A stretch of DNA of 64,000 nucleotides from AP-15 sp963703745 (GCA_963703745.1 CAVPFL010000004.1:930001-994000); one strand, 5' to 3'. Shown: positions 25,397 through 34,741, numbered from the stretch's first letter. Notes: generated by a model not told the origin, from the sequence alone. Translations and numbers: made by a program.

Positions 25397-26893
25397 TCAA
25401 AGCGCGAGCAGCTTGTCTCGGCGCCGCTGAACCGAAGAAGGGATGCGCATCGCCTCGCGGTACTTAGCGACCGTGCGGCGGGCAATGTCTACGCCCTCGC
25501 GATGTAGCAATTCGACGATACGCTCGTCCGAGAGTGTGCCATCCGGGAGTTCGCCGTCGATTAGGGCGCGGATACGATGGCGGACCGCTTCCGCCGAATG
25601 CGCGCCGCTTCCGCCTGAAGCCGCGATCGCCGAAGTAAAGAAATATTTGAGCTCATAAAGACCACGCGGTGTGGCCATGTATTTGTTGCTGGTCACCCTG
25701 CTGATCGTGCTCTCGTGCATCCCGATTGCATCGGCAATGTCGCGCAAGATCAGGGGTCGCAGCGATGGTACCCCGTGACGAAAGAAGGCGTCTTGCTGAC
25801 GGACTATCTCGGCCGCGACCTTTAGGATGGTGGTGGCACGCTGGTGCAGTGACTTGACCAGCCAGTTGGCGGCATGCAGGCGCTCGGTCAGGTAATCTTT
25901 CTCGGCCTTATTGCGCGTGGCCTGCCGAACTCGGGCGTAGTAACTGTTGTTCACCAAAACGCGAGGGAGAGTTTCCGCATTGAGCTCGACGATCCAGCCG
26001 CCCTCGGGCAGCGCGCGCATCAGGATATCGGGCACCACCGGCTGCGCGAGCGGTGGATCAAAGGCGAGCCCAGGCCGCGGATCGAGCGATTTGATCTCGC
26101 TGATCATCTCGGCCACATCCGCGGCGTCTACGCGGCACACCCGGACTAGTGCGGCTACATTGCGGGTCGCCAGCAACGGCAGGTGATCGAGCAGCGCCCG
26201 CATCGCAGGATCAAACCGGTTCCGATCGCGCAACTGGAGAGTCAGGCACTCCCTGAGGTCGCGAGCAAAGACGCCGGCGGGATCAAATTGCTGGAGGCGC
26301 TCCAAAACCCCCTCGACCCGCTCTTTCTGGCAACCAAGGAATCGCGTCACCCCGTCGAGATCGGCGCGAAGATAGCCGTCCTCATCAAGTAGATCGAGAA
26401 GATGCAGCGCGATGACTCGGTCCCCCGGGTCGCTAAGGTCGGCCCCAATCTGCTCGAGCAGATGCTCCCGCAGGGTGCGCGACCGGGTTGCGGTCTGGTC
26501 GAGGCTGGGACGTCCCTCCCCATCGAAGCCTCCGTTGCGACTGTGCCATGGCTGCGGCTCTCCGCCAAAATCTACCGGCCGGTCTCCATCCTCTCCCCAT
26601 TCCGGTTGCCATTGCTCGGCCGCGTCGGGTACGAATTCGCCCGTGAGCATTTCCGGTACTGCTGTCGGGGACGCATCCTCTCCGCCGCTGATAGCATCGT
26701 CTCGTGTATTTTCTCCGAACTCTCGCTCGCCGCGCTCTAGCAGCGGATTCTGCTGGATCTCGCCATCGATGAAATTAGTCAACTCAAGATTCGAGAGCTG
26801 CAGCATTTTGATCGCCTGCTGCAGCTGAGGCGTCATGATCAACGCCTGCGATTGGCGCAGTTCAAGTCGCTGCGTAAAACTCGTCCTGTTCAC
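25397..26893 (-). CDS. rpoN: RNA polymerase sigma-54 factor
   Basis: Directs enhancer-dependent transcription of nitrogen and other genes from -24/-12 promoters. The 498-residue protein begins with a Gln/Leu-rich activator region (LELRQSQALIMTPQLQQAIK), has an acidic linker, a core-binding region (HLLDLLDEDGYL) and a C-terminal DNA-binding part with ESTISRVTSNKYMATPRGLY and the RpoN box ARRTVAKYRE. It starts at GTG 26893 with a GGAG site. It is followed by hpf and ptsN and preceded by lptB. Confidence 0.96.
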   Translation of the reverse strand: MNRTSFTQRLELRQSQALIMTPQLQQAIKMLQLSNLELTNFIDGEIQQNPLLERGEREFGENTRDDAISGGEDASPTAVPEMLTGEFVPDAAEQWQPEWGEDGDRPVDFGGEPQPWHSRNGGFDGEGRPSLDQTATRSRTLREHLLEQIGADLSDPGDRVIALHLLDLLDEDGYLRADLDGVTRFLGCQKERVEGVLERLQQFDPAGVFARDLRECLTLQLRDRNRFDPAMRALLDHLPLLATRNVAALVRVCRVDAADVAEMISEIKSLDPRPGLAFDPPLAQPVVPDILMRALPEGGWIVELNAETLPRVLVNNSYYARVRQATRNKAEKDYLTERLHAANWLVKSLHQRATTILKVAAEIVRQQDAFFRHGVPSLRPLILRDIADAIGMHESTISRVTSNKYMATPRGLYELKYFFTSAIAASGGSGAHSAEAVRHRIRALIDGELPDGTLSDERIVELLHREGVDIARRTVAKYREAMRIPSSVQRRRDKLLAL

Positions 26894-26915
26894 ATCCCGC
26901 TCCGTTCGGAGCGGC

Positions 26916-27698
26916 TTATAGGCTAAACCTATCTCCCAGGTAAACGCGCCTTACGTCAGCGTCGGCGACGATCTCGGCGGGGGTGCCCTCCATCAGCACC
27001 TGTCCCTCGTGCAGAATATAGGCCCGATCCACGATCTCGAGGGTCTCGCGCACGTTGTGGTCGGTAATCAACACCCCAATTCCACGATCTTTAAGGTGGG
27101 CTACAAGATCGCGAATTTCGCTAACAGCGATCGGATCGATGCCCGCCAGCGGCTCGTCGAGCAAGATAAAATGAGGCTGAGTCGCAAGCGCCCGCGCGAT
27201 CTCGCATCGTCGCCGCTCGCCGCCCGAAAGCGCCATCGCCGGTGCCCGCCGCAGATGAGTAATCGAGAATTCTGCCATCAGCGCCTCCAGCATCGCTTCG
27301 CGCCTTTCCAACGCTGGCTCGGCGATCTCAAGTATTGCTCGGATGTTCTGCTCGACCGTCAGACCGCGGAATATCGATGCCTCCTGCGGCAGGTAACCGA
27401 TGCCGAGCCGAGCACGGCGATACATCGGGAGATCCGTGATATCGCGTCCATCGAGGCTGACAATCCCGGTATCGGCCGCGATCAGCCCGGTTATGATATA
27501 AAAGCAGGTGGTCTTACCCGCACCGTTGGGTCCTAGCAGCCCTACCGCCTCGCCGCGCTGCACCGACACGTTAACGTTGCGCAGCACCGGTCGTCGCTTG
27601 AAGGCCTTTCCGAGCCCGTGCCCCAAGAGGCCACGATTGTCGGCCACGAGCCGCGGCCGCGCTTGGGTGGGTGCTCCCTGAGGGCGAGATTGCGCCAT
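26916..27698 (-). CDS. lptB: lipopolysaccharide export ATPase
   Basis: Cytoplasmic ATPase of the LptB2FG extractor. The 260-residue protein has Walker A LLGPNGAGKTT, Q-loop YLPQEASIFRGL, signature LSGGERRRCEIARAL, Walker B FILLDEPLAGIDP and switch HNVRETLEI. An N-terminal extension of about 20 residues (PQGAPTQARPRLVADNRG) precedes the nucleotide-binding fold. It lies 8 bases after lptA and 22 before rpoN. Confidence 0.96.
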   Translation of the reverse strand: MAQSRPQGAPTQARPRLVADNRGLLGHGLGKAFKRRPVLRNVNVSVQRGEAVGLLGPNGAGKTTCFYIITGLIAADTGIVSLDGRDITDLPMYRRARLGIGYLPQEASIFRGLTVEQNIRAILEIAEPALERREAMLEALMAEFSITHLRRAPAMALSGGERRRCEIARALATQPHFILLDEPLAGIDPIAVSEIRDLVAHLKDRGIGVLITDHNVRETLEIVDRAYILHEGQVLMEGTPAEIVADADVRRVYLGDRFSL

Positions 27699-27706
27699 GC
27701 CTGCTG

Positions 27707-28771
27707 TTACGGCTTTTGCCCGCTCCCTTGGTTCGTGTTCGGACCTTGCCCGCCCGGAATGCCCGATGACTCCTGACGCACGAAAAGGCCTTCGACGCGT
27801 GATGCGGGAGAGCCCGGCTGGCCGGCCGTGGGCAACATGCGGCTGACATTGTTGTTCAGATCGACGACGGCGTACTGGCCTCGGATCGCATTATCTCCGC
27901 GTGTAATGGTAACGTTGCCGAGCAGGGTGACGAGCCCCGTATCGGCGTTATAGACGCCGTAATCGCCGCGCCCGATATCGGTCGCGGTCGAGACAATGAC
28001 ATTGCCTTGCGCATCGATCCGGCTAATCCGCGAACTCTCGTCGCTGGTGCCGGGCGCGCCCGCTGCAGCTCCGGGTTTCGCCGTAGGGTTGGAGGACGCC
28101 GATCTAGCCACTCGCGCCCCGGGCTTCGTCTCGGCAGGCCTCGCCTTGTCCTTGGTCATATGCGCGGTGAGCACGTCGGCACGGATCCGCTTGACATTTT
28201 CTCTTACCGCAACCGCGTCGCCCCGAGCAACCGCTACTTGCTTCTGATCGTACCATTCAAGACTGTCGCGCGCCGTCACCACATCCGTCGGGGTTGTAAG
28301 TTTCAACGCCTTGCCGGTGACTATGCCCATCTGCTGGTCGACATCCCAGACGGCTTGGTCGCCGACGACAGTCTGCGTTTCGCCCTTGATTGTAACGCGA
28401 CCATCGGCGTTGAGGCGGTAGATCTCGGTGTCGCTTCCCGCGGTCTTGCTGGGGCGGTAATGCGCGGTCAGCGTATCGGCATCGACCTCAGTCGTTCCGC
28501 GCTTTGCCGTCGCGTTGCCGCGGGCAATGTAGACTTGCGCGTCCTGTTGCCACTCGATCCCTGAAGTGGCCGAGATCGCGATCGGCCGATCGTCCGAAGC
28601 GCCGCCGAGGTTCAACCCCTGAGCGGCCGCAGGCGGCCAAGTGCACCATAGGTAGAGAAGCAGTGAAGGGAGCCAAATCCCGTTCCAGCGCGTGAGCAAT
28701 GGCGGCCCGAGGAGGCAACCGAAGATCCGCCGGACCAGGAGCCGGCCATCGACGGGATGGTTATCCGTCAT
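27707..28771 (-). CDS. lptA: LptA/OstA-family periplasmic lipopolysaccharide transport protein
   Basis: Bridges inner and outer membrane in lipopolysaccharide export. The 354-residue precursor has a signal-like segment (residues about 28-50) ending AAAQG, then OstA beta-jellyroll repeats: PIAISATSGIEWQQDAQVYI, NGEA-like ARGNATAKRG, DGRVTIKG and QAVWDVDQQMGIVTG, a Pro/Ala/Lys-rich insert (about 205-245), and further repeats ending GQYAVVDLNNNVSRML. It is longer than the E. coli protein. The start overlaps lptC by 11 bases. Confidence 0.88.
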   Translation of the reverse strand: MTDNHPVDGRLLVRRIFGCLLGPPLLTRWNGIWLPSLLLYLWCTWPPAAAQGLNLGGASDDRPIAISATSGIEWQQDAQVYIARGNATAKRGTTEVDADTLTAHYRPSKTAGSDTEIYRLNADGRVTIKGETQTVVGDQAVWDVDQQMGIVTGKALKLTTPTDVVTARDSLEWYDQKQVAVARGDAVAVRENVKRIRADVLTAHMTKDKARPAETKPGARVARSASSNPTAKPGAAAGAPGTSDESSRISRIDAQGNVIVSTATDIGRGDYGVYNADTGLVTLLGNVTITRGDNAIRGQYAVVDLNNNVSRMLPTAGQPGSPASRVEGLFVRQESSGIPGGQGPNTNQGSGQKP

Positions 28772-29711
28772 GATGCCTCACATCGGTCATGGCCCGCTTG
28801 GCGCGCACGGGGATTCTGCCGGCATGTTTGGCGCTCGGTTGGGGTTTCGAGGCAACATGAGGAGTGGCCGTCGGCCTGAGGTGGGTTGGTTTCGCCACGG
28901 CGCCAGCGGGAGGAAGCGGCACCGGCGGGGCAACAGGGGAGACGGCCGCAGCTTCGATCTGCGCGGCCATAGCCTCAACCGCGGCGGGCAGCGCAGCAGG
29001 CTCGGCCGGAGCGCTGCTCGATTTGGTTCCCTTGAAGAGCAAATGGGATTCACCCGTAAAGATGATCGTCTCACCTTTCGGCAAGACCCGAAATCCTTGC
29101 CCAGTGATGTCGCCGGAAGGTCCGTGGCCTTCGACAGGGTCGTGACCTTCCGCGGAATTGTCGGACAGGTTAGCATGCGCGCGCTGCGTCACGAACCGCG
29201 TACCGTTTTCGTGGACCAGATTGACGTCCGCGAAAAGATCCAGCAACTGGGCCTGTGATTGGTATATCCCGGTCGCGGCGGTCAGCACGACGGACGCGCC
29301 GCCGTGAACGGTCATCACCGCCTTGGGCCGTTCCAGCGCCATTACATCATTCCGATCGGGCACTTGTCGGCCGATTGCAGCCGTCACGACATAAGGTCTG
29401 TTGTACCGATCGAGTCCGCCATAGCGGGGATTGACCATCCGCAGTTCGCGCGCCTCGCGCAGGTCAATCGCGGGAAAGCCGATCCGCACGCTTTCCAAGA
29501 GCGGAGCCAACCGGGGCCAGCCGGCTACCAGCAGCAGAAGTGTCACCCCGATCGCTGGCAGCGCACGCTTCAGGAACGCAACGCGCCGGCTATAGCGGTC
29601 GTCCGTGGCCGACGCCCGCCAGTGCCCCGCGGGCGAGCGCGGCCTCGCCGCCGTACCGCGTGGCGACCCTGCCTGTTCCTCCAGCACTTTCACCGGCAAG
29701 AGCGCGCGCAT
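28761..29711 (-). CDS. lptC: LptC-family lipopolysaccharide export anchor
   Basis: Bitopic partner that passes lipopolysaccharide from LptFG to LptA. The 316-residue protein has one anchor (ALPAIGVTLLLLVAGW, about 50-68), then a DUF1239 region: ELRMVNPRYGGLDRYNRPYV, TGIYQSQAQLLDLFADVNLV and GFRVLPKGETIIFTG. The last 90 residues are low-complexity, rich in Ala, Pro and Lys, well beyond the family core. It overlaps lptA by 11 bases and follows kdsD by 9, so all are one operon. Confidence 0.87.
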   Translation of the reverse strand: MRALLPVKVLEEQAGSPRGTAARPRSPAGHWRASATDDRYSRRVAFLKRALPAIGVTLLLLVAGWPRLAPLLESVRIGFPAIDLREARELRMVNPRYGGLDRYNRPYVVTAAIGRQVPDRNDVMALERPKAVMTVHGGASVVLTAATGIYQSQAQLLDLFADVNLVHENGTRFVTQRAHANLSDNSAEGHDPVEGHGPSGDITGQGFRVLPKGETIIFTGESHLLFKGTKSSSAPAEPAALPAAVEAMAAQIEAAAVSPVAPPVPLPPAGAVAKPTHLRPTATPHVASKPQPSAKHAGRIPVRAKRAMTDVRHHDG

Positions 29712-29720
29712 CCTCCCGCC

Positions 29721-30743
29721 TTAGGCAACGCCCGCCCGCAGGCAGTCGTGCATGTGGAGAAAACCGATCGGTCGTCTGTGTTCGTCGCAGACGAAGAGAG
29801 CGGTGATCGCAAAGCGGTTCATCAGTCCCAATGCGTCCACCGCCAGAGCCGGAGAGGAGATTGTCTTTGGTTTGCGGTGCATGACTTCCGCCACAGCGCG
29901 CTCCAGCAGCTCCGCGCCCATGTGCCGGCGCAGGTCGCCGTCGGTGATGACCCCGATCAGGCGGCCTCCCGAATCGCACACGCCGACGCAGCCGAAGCTC
30001 TTCGCGGTCATCACGAGAATTGCGTCGGACATGCGCGCGTCGGGCGGCACGAGCGGGATCTTGTCCCCTGCATGCATGATGTCGCGTACCCGTAGTAAAC
30101 GCCGACCAAGCTTTCCGCCCGGATGAAGGAGCCGGAAGTCAGCCGAGGAGAAACCTTTGCGCTCCAGCAGGGCAATCGCGAGCGCATCCCCCAAAGCCAT
30201 CATCATCGTGGTAGAGGTCGTCGGAGCGAGCCCCATCGGGCAAGCCTCAGCGGATGACGGCAGCAAGAGCACGACGTCGGCTGCCTCGGCAAGCGTCGAT
30301 CGCGGCCCTCCGGTAATCGCGATTAGCAGGATCTCAAAGCGCCGGGAATAGGCGACGATGTCGGCAAGCTCTGCTGTCTCGCCGGAATTCGACAAAACCA
30401 GAATCACATCGTCGGATCCGATCATGCCGAGATCGCCATGGCTTGCTTCCACGGGGTGAACGAACTGCGCGGGGGTGCCCGTCGAAGCAAGCGTGGCCGC
30501 GATCTTGCGGCCGACATGACCACTCTTGCCGATCCCGGTGACGATGATCCGTCCTTGTACCGTAGCGCAGGCACTCACGGCGTCCTGGAAGCGGGCGTCC
30601 AGCGCTTCCGACAGACCTTCGAGTCCATCGATTTCGGCCCGTATAACTCGGCGGCCAACGTCGAGATCGGTTTTCCCGCTCGATCGGCGGCCCAAAGCTT
30701 CGACCTGCCCTACCGCGGCAACCAAACTCCGGTCAACCGGCAT
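29721..30743 (-). CDS. kdsD: D-arabinose 5-phosphate isomerase
   Basis: Makes arabinose-5-phosphate from ribulose-5-phosphate, the first step to the KDO sugar of lipopolysaccharide. The 340-residue protein has a SIS domain (GRIIVTGIGKSGHVGRKIAATLASTG, quoted here only in part: positions about 65-90; then VHPVEASHGDLGM, LSNSGETAELADI) and two C-terminal CBS domains (IPLVPPDARMSDAILVM; GVITDGDLRRHM). Its position just upstream of lptC ties the sugar's synthesis to lipopolysaccharide export. Confidence 0.95.
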   Translation of the reverse strand: MPVDRSLVAAVGQVEALGRRSSGKTDLDVGRRVIRAEIDGLEGLSEALDARFQDAVSACATVQGRIIVTGIGKSGHVGRKIAATLASTGTPAQFVHPVEASHGDLGMIGSDDVILVLSNSGETAELADIVAYSRRFEILLIAITGGPRSTLAEAADVVLLLPSSAEACPMGLAPTTSTTMMMALGDALAIALLERKGFSSADFRLLHPGGKLGRRLLRVRDIMHAGDKIPLVPPDARMSDAILVMTAKSFGCVGVCDSGGRLIGVITDGDLRRHMGAELLERAVAEVMHRKPKTISSPALAVDALGLMNRFAITALFVCDEHRRPIGFLHMHDCLRAGVA

Positions 30744-30776
30744 CGAAAATATCCCCCGCTTCCCCCGACGGCACAG

Positions 30777-31388
30777 TTAATGCGCGAAGATGTCTTGCTC
30801 CGGCCAGCCCCCAAGATCAAGCAGAACACGATGAGGCAGGAATTCGAAGCAGGCGCGAGCGAGCGGCTCGCGGCCCTCGCGGGCCAACATCAGGTCGAGT
30901 CGGGCGCGCAGGGCATGGAGATGGAGCACGTCTGAGGCGGCATAGCGAAGCTGCTCTTCGGTGAGGTTGGGCGTCCCCCAATCCGAGCTCTGCTGCTGCT
31001 TCGAGAGATCGATATTTAAAAGGTCCTTGCACAAATCGCGCAATCCGTGGCGGTCGGTGAAGGTGCGCACCAGCCGCGAGACGATCTTGGTGCAGTAGAC
31101 CGGCGCCGCCATTACCCCCAGGTAGTGGTAGAGCATGGCGAGATCGAAGCGCGCAAAATGGAAGAGCTTGGTCACGCCGGGGTCGGCGAGAAGACGCTTT
31201 AGCCGGGGCGCGCAGTAGCCGCCCGGCGCGAATTGAACGAGATGAGCGTCCCCATCCCCCGCCGAGACCTGGACGAGGCACAGCCGGTCGCGGTGCGGGT
31301 TGAGCCCCATCGCTTCGGTGTCGATGGCGACAGCCGACCCGTAACCGATGCCTTCTGGCAGGTCGCCGTGATAAAGTTTGTGGGTCAT
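30777..31388 (-). CDS. rnd: ribonuclease D-like 3'-5' exonuclease
   Basis: A single-domain DEDD exonuclease of 203 residues that probably trims tRNA or other RNA 3' ends. The catalytic residues are in SAVAIDTEAMGL (Asp, Glu), LFHFARFDLAMLYHYLG (Asp) and the third motif LRYAASDVLHLHALR (Tyr, Asp). It lacks the HRDC domains of full RNase D, as usual in alphaproteobacteria. ATG 31386-31388 chosen; the frame extends to 31487 through the tRNA region. Confidence 0.88.
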   Translation of the reverse strand: MTHKLYHGDLPEGIGYGSAVAIDTEAMGLNPHRDRLCLVQVSAGDGDAHLVQFAPGGYCAPRLKRLLADPGVTKLFHFARFDLAMLYHYLGVMAAPVYCTKIVSRLVRTFTDRHGLRDLCKDLLNIDLSKQQQSSDWGTPNLTEEQLRYAASDVLHLHALRARLDLMLAREGREPLARACFEFLPHRVLLDLGGWPEQDIFAH

Positions 31389-31443
31389 TTTACTCCGACG
31401 ATGGGGCGCTGCACGCGCATTGGCGCCATCCACCCCCCAAGCC

Positions 31444-31528
31444 TGGTGCGCCCGAGTGGAGTCGAACCACCACTCCTTTCGGAACACGGACCTGAACCGT
31501 GCGCGTCTGCCAATTCCGCCACGGGCGC
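31444..31528 (-). tRNA. tRNA-Leu(CAG)
   Basis: Reading the minus strand from 31528, the acceptor GCGCCCG pairs with CGGGCGC (31448-31454), followed by discriminator A and an encoded CCA (31444-31446). The anticodon stem CACGG/CCGTG holds the loop TTCAGGT with anticodon CAG (31492-31494). A long variable arm (CCGAAAGG region) and a TTCGA T-loop fit a class II leucine tRNA. It lies between rnd and the alcohol dehydrogenase gene. Confidence 0.97.
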
Positions 31529-31587
31529 ACTCTAGGGCATCCGGAGCGGCCGGAAATAAGCCCGGCGCACGTCGGTGTCAACGCAAG

Positions 31588-32706
31588 TCACAGCGCAGCT
31601 TTGACCACGACCTTGATCGCGTCGTCGATTCGCTCGCGAGCGTATTTGAGGGCAGTCGGCAGCTCGTCGAGCGGGAAGGTGTGGGTATGGATGAGCCGCG
31701 CATCGAACCGCTTCTGCTTCATCAGCGCCATGGCCCGATGCGTAGCGCTCTGGCCCTCCCCGCGAATCCCGAAAACATAGATGTTGTTGCGCACCAAATA
31801 GGAGAGGTCGACCGGAACCGGGTCTTTCGGGAAGGCGGCCAGACAGATCCGGCCGCCGCGGTTGACCATTTGCGCCGCTTCGTTGAGCGCTTCAGGTGCC
31901 CCGGAACATTCGACCACGAAGTGCACGCCTTTGCCTCCGGTGATGCGCTTGACTGCGGCGACCGGATCCTCCCGGCGTGCATTGATCACGTGATCGGCGC
32001 CGAGCTTCTTGCCGAGATCGAGCCGCCCGTCGCGGGTGCCGGTGAGAATCACCGGATCGGCGCCGAGCGCCTTGGCGACCGCGACCCCGAGCAGTCCGAT
32101 CGGCCCGGGTCCGGTGACGATGACCCCCTCGCCGGCGATCAAACCGCCGAGCACGTCGAGGCCGTACATCGAAGTTCCAGCGGTGACGACCAGGGTCGCT
32201 TCCTCGTCGGTCATGTCGTCCGGCACATGGACCAGCGTGTTGACGTGGTTGACGGCGTATTCGGCAAAGCCGCCATCCGTCGTGAACCCGTTGGCGCGAT
32301 GTCCCTTCGCTACATCGCCATAGTTGAGGCAAGATGTGTACATGCCCTGACGGCAGCGCTCGCAGCGGCCGCAGCCGGCGTGCACCTCGACGGTGACGCG
32401 GTCGCCGATCCGATACTCATCGATCGCCGGCCCGAGCCGCACGACCGTCCCCATATATTCGTGGCCGATCGTGAAGTTCTTGTTGAACGGCAGACCGCCC
32501 TCTACCATGGCAGGGACACCGTGGCGGAGGATTTCGAGGTCGGTCGCGCAGATCGCGACCGCATCGATCCGCACCAGCACCTCGGCAGCAGCCGGTTGCG
32601 GAACCGGCTTGTCGACCAGGAAGATTTCGTCGGGTCCGCCCAGCACCCAGGCCCTCATCCGGTCCGGTACCTGAAATTCGTTGGTGAGAAGAGGCTGATC
32701 CGTCAT
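31588..32706 (-). CDS. zinc-dependent medium-chain alcohol dehydrogenase
   Basis: A 372-residue MDR-family oxidoreductase. Catalytic zinc residues lie in VAICATDLEIL (Cys) and FTIGHEYMG (His-Glu); the structural zinc set is GCGRCERCRQGMYTSC. The Rossmann motif is VIVTGPGPIGLLGVAVAKALGA, truncated here to its core GPGPIGLLG. It resembles sorbitol or threonine dehydrogenase-like enzymes, but the substrate cannot be told. ATG 32704-32706. It is monocistronic, divergent from the NDUFA9-like gene. Confidence 0.88.
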   Translation of the reverse strand: MTDQPLLTNEFQVPDRMRAWVLGGPDEIFLVDKPVPQPAAAEVLVRIDAVAICATDLEILRHGVPAMVEGGLPFNKNFTIGHEYMGTVVRLGPAIDEYRIGDRVTVEVHAGCGRCERCRQGMYTSCLNYGDVAKGHRANGFTTDGGFAEYAVNHVNTLVHVPDDMTDEEATLVVTAGTSMYGLDVLGGLIAGEGVIVTGPGPIGLLGVAVAKALGADPVILTGTRDGRLDLGKKLGADHVINARREDPVAAVKRITGGKGVHFVVECSGAPEALNEAAQMVNRGGRICLAAFPKDPVPVDLSYLVRNNIYVFGIRGEGQSATHRAMALMKQKRFDARLIHTHTFPLDELPTALKYARERIDDAIKVVVKAAL

Positions 32707-32795
32707 CGCTCGCGTTCCTTGGGTCGTCGACCGGCGCTGCGTTATAGAATGCTGGCATTCAGCGCGCCAGCGGCCGCACCTAGCCGGGGGAGACC

Positions 32796-33743
32796 ATGCG
32801 AAATCGCCGCACTGCAGTGCTCGGCGGGTCGGGTTTCATCGGCCGATATGTCGTCAAGCGATTGGCTGCGCGCGGCGAAGTTATCGCGGTCGGCTGCCGC
32901 AATGCCGAGGCAGCCAAACACCTCAAGCCGCTCGGCGATGTCGGGCAGATAGCGCCACTGAACGTCGGAATCGGCGACGAGACCTTGCTGCCGGCCTTCC
33001 TCGCAGGCAACGATTCGCTGGTCAACTGCGTCGGCATCCTGCGTGAAGCGGGTGGCCAGACCTTTGAGCTGGTGCACCACACCGCCCCGGCGCGGCTTGC
33101 CCGGTTCGCTCGCGAGGCCGGGGTGGATCGCTTCGTCCATATTTCGGCGATCGGCGCCGATCCGCGGTCTTCCTCGGCCTATGCCCGAACCAAGGCCGCC
33201 GGCGAGCAGGCAGTACGCGACGCCTTTCCGACCGTCACGATCCTGCGCCCCTCGGTCGTGTTCGGTCCGGAGGATCAATTCTTCAACCGGTTTGCGACGA
33301 TGGCGATGTTCTCACCGGTGCTGCCGCTGATCGGCGGGGGCGAAACCCGGTTTCAGCCGGTTTATGTCGGCGACGTCGCCGACGCGGTGGTCACCTGCCT
33401 CGCGGATCCGGCGACGGCCGGCCGCACTTACGAGCTCGGTGGGCCAAAAATCTATACCTTCCGCGAAGTGCTCGAGCTGGTGCTCCATAAAATCCGCCGC
33501 AAGCGTCAATTCATCGACGTCCCGTTCGGCCTTGCCGCCGTTCAAGCGAAATTTATGTCGATCCTCCCGAGCCCACCGCTGACGCCTGACCAGGTCGAGC
33601 TGTTGAAAGGCGACAACATCGTCTCCTCCGGGGCGCTGACCCTGGCGAGCCTCGGCCTCACCCCCACTCCCACCGAGATGATTCTGCCGTCCTATCTCGA
33701 CCGCTTCCGGCGCGGCGGCTACGAGCGGCAACCGCCCCAGTGA
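32796..33743 (+). CDS. NDUFA9-like NAD(P)-binding protein (complex I-associated SDR family)
   Basis: A 315-residue atypical short-chain dehydrogenase of the complex I NDUFA9 family. It has an NAD(P) site TAVLGGSGFIGRYVVKRLAA, then LVNCVGILREAGGQ, FVHISAIGADPRSSSAYART with the YxxxK-like position replaced, and TILRPSVVFGPEDQFFNRF. In alphaproteobacteria such proteins are linked to complex I or quinone metabolism. A GGGGGAG site precedes ATG 32796. No complex I genes are nearby. Confidence 0.88.
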   Translation: MRNRRTAVLGGSGFIGRYVVKRLAARGEVIAVGCRNAEAAKHLKPLGDVGQIAPLNVGIGDETLLPAFLAGNDSLVNCVGILREAGGQTFELVHHTAPARLARFAREAGVDRFVHISAIGADPRSSSAYARTKAAGEQAVRDAFPTVTILRPSVVFGPEDQFFNRFATMAMFSPVLPLIGGGETRFQPVYVGDVADAVVTCLADPATAGRTYELGGPKIYTFREVLELVLHKIRRKRQFIDVPFGLAAVQAKFMSILPSPPLTPDQVELLKGDNIVSSGALTLASLGLTPTPTEMILPSYLDRFRRGGYERQPPQ

Positions 33744-34186
33744 GGGCCCGTTGTCTTTCCTCTGACGGCAGGGGAAAACACCCGTTGGCAGGATCGAGAA
33801 GGCCGTCTGCGCTGGCGAAAATATTATGCAAGTCAATACCTTATGACAATTCGACCGAACCGTCCAACAGCGGAATTAAACCGGGGGGGCAGCGGATTGG
33901 CAGCGGAATTTGACGGAGGGCTTGCGTCGTGCTTCAAAAGCACGAAGAACCATTTCTTAATTGACAATAAAATATGATGCTACATCACCATTGTACGGTT
34001 AGGGGGCTGCGGCACAGAACCATCATCGGAGCATCTGCAATACGAATAGGACAATTTTGTGACGATGATTATCATAATAAGCGGCGCAAGCGTCCGCGTC
34101 GGTTTCCTAACCCGCTGGCGAGCCTGCTTTCGCCGCGTCGCCGGTTCGGTTAAGGTCCGGCCCGACATGATCGACAGGAACCAAAC
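33744..34186. other. 443-base gap with degenerate short repeats
   Basis: Holds inverted copies of the AATTCCGCTGC motif (exact at 33900-33910; variants at 33868-33877 and around 33890) and an AT-rich patch (33955-34080) with a TTGACA at 33961-33966 lacking a convincing -10. No coding frame or RNA gene is supported. It may include the promoter of the cyclophilin gene. Confidence 0.55.
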
Positions 34187-34741
34187 ATGGCAGCGTTGAG
34201 TCGGCTCCTGTTGCTCATCGCCGCGCTCACTTTCGGAGAACAGGCGATGGCGGCAGATTTGGAGAATACGCTTTACATGGACGTGCCGGCGGGGCGCGTC
34301 GTCATCGAGATGCGGCCCGATCTGGCGCCGGCCACCGTCGCGCAGATCAAGACGCTCGTCCGTCAGGGATTTTATGACGGGCTCACCTTTCATCGCGTGA
34401 TCGACGGTTTCATGGCACAGACCGGCGATCCGAAGGGCAACGGTACGGGCGGTTCCGGCCACCCATTGAAGGCCGAGTTCTCGAACGAGAAGCACGTGCG
34501 CGGCACCGTATCGATGGCGCGCGCGTCCGACCCAAACAGTGCCGACAGCCAGTTTTTTATCGTATTCGCACCCGCACCCTTCCTCGACGGCAAGTATACG
34601 ATCTGGGGCACTGTGGTGTCCGGCATGGACAACATCGACAAGATCGAGAAAGGCGACCCAAACCGCAACGGTGCTGTTACCAACCCCGACAAGATCATCA
34701 AGATGCAGATCGCCGCCGACGCTGAGAAGGCGAAAAGCTAG
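34187..34741 (+). CDS. secreted cyclophilin-type peptidyl-prolyl isomerase
   Basis: A 184-residue protein with a Sec signal (SRLLLLIAALTFGEQAMA) and a cyclophilin domain for proline isomerisation, probably in the periplasm. Motifs are GRVVIEMRPDLAPATV, FYDGLTFHRVIDGFMAQTGD, the PKGNGTGGSGHPL loop, SMARASDPNSADSQFFIV and FLDGKYTIWGTVVSGMD. The active-site Arg (FHRV), Phe and Gln (SQFFI) are present. ATG 34187. It precedes the AmpG-like gene. Confidence 0.94.
   Translation: MAALSRLLLLIAALTFGEQAMAADLENTLYMDVPAGRVVIEMRPDLAPATVAQIKTLVRQGFYDGLTFHRVIDGFMAQTGDPKGNGTGGSGHPLKAEFSNEKHVRGTVSMARASDPNSADSQFFIVFAPAPFLDGKYTIWGTVVSGMDNIDKIEKGDPNRNGAVTNPDKIIKMQIAADAEKAKS

Noticed and set aside
31378..32952. 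524-codon plus-strand frame opposite the alcohol dehydrogenase and across the tRNA
   Set aside because: It covers a tRNA gene and a zinc dehydrogenase with complete motifs; the translated product is low-complexity complement.
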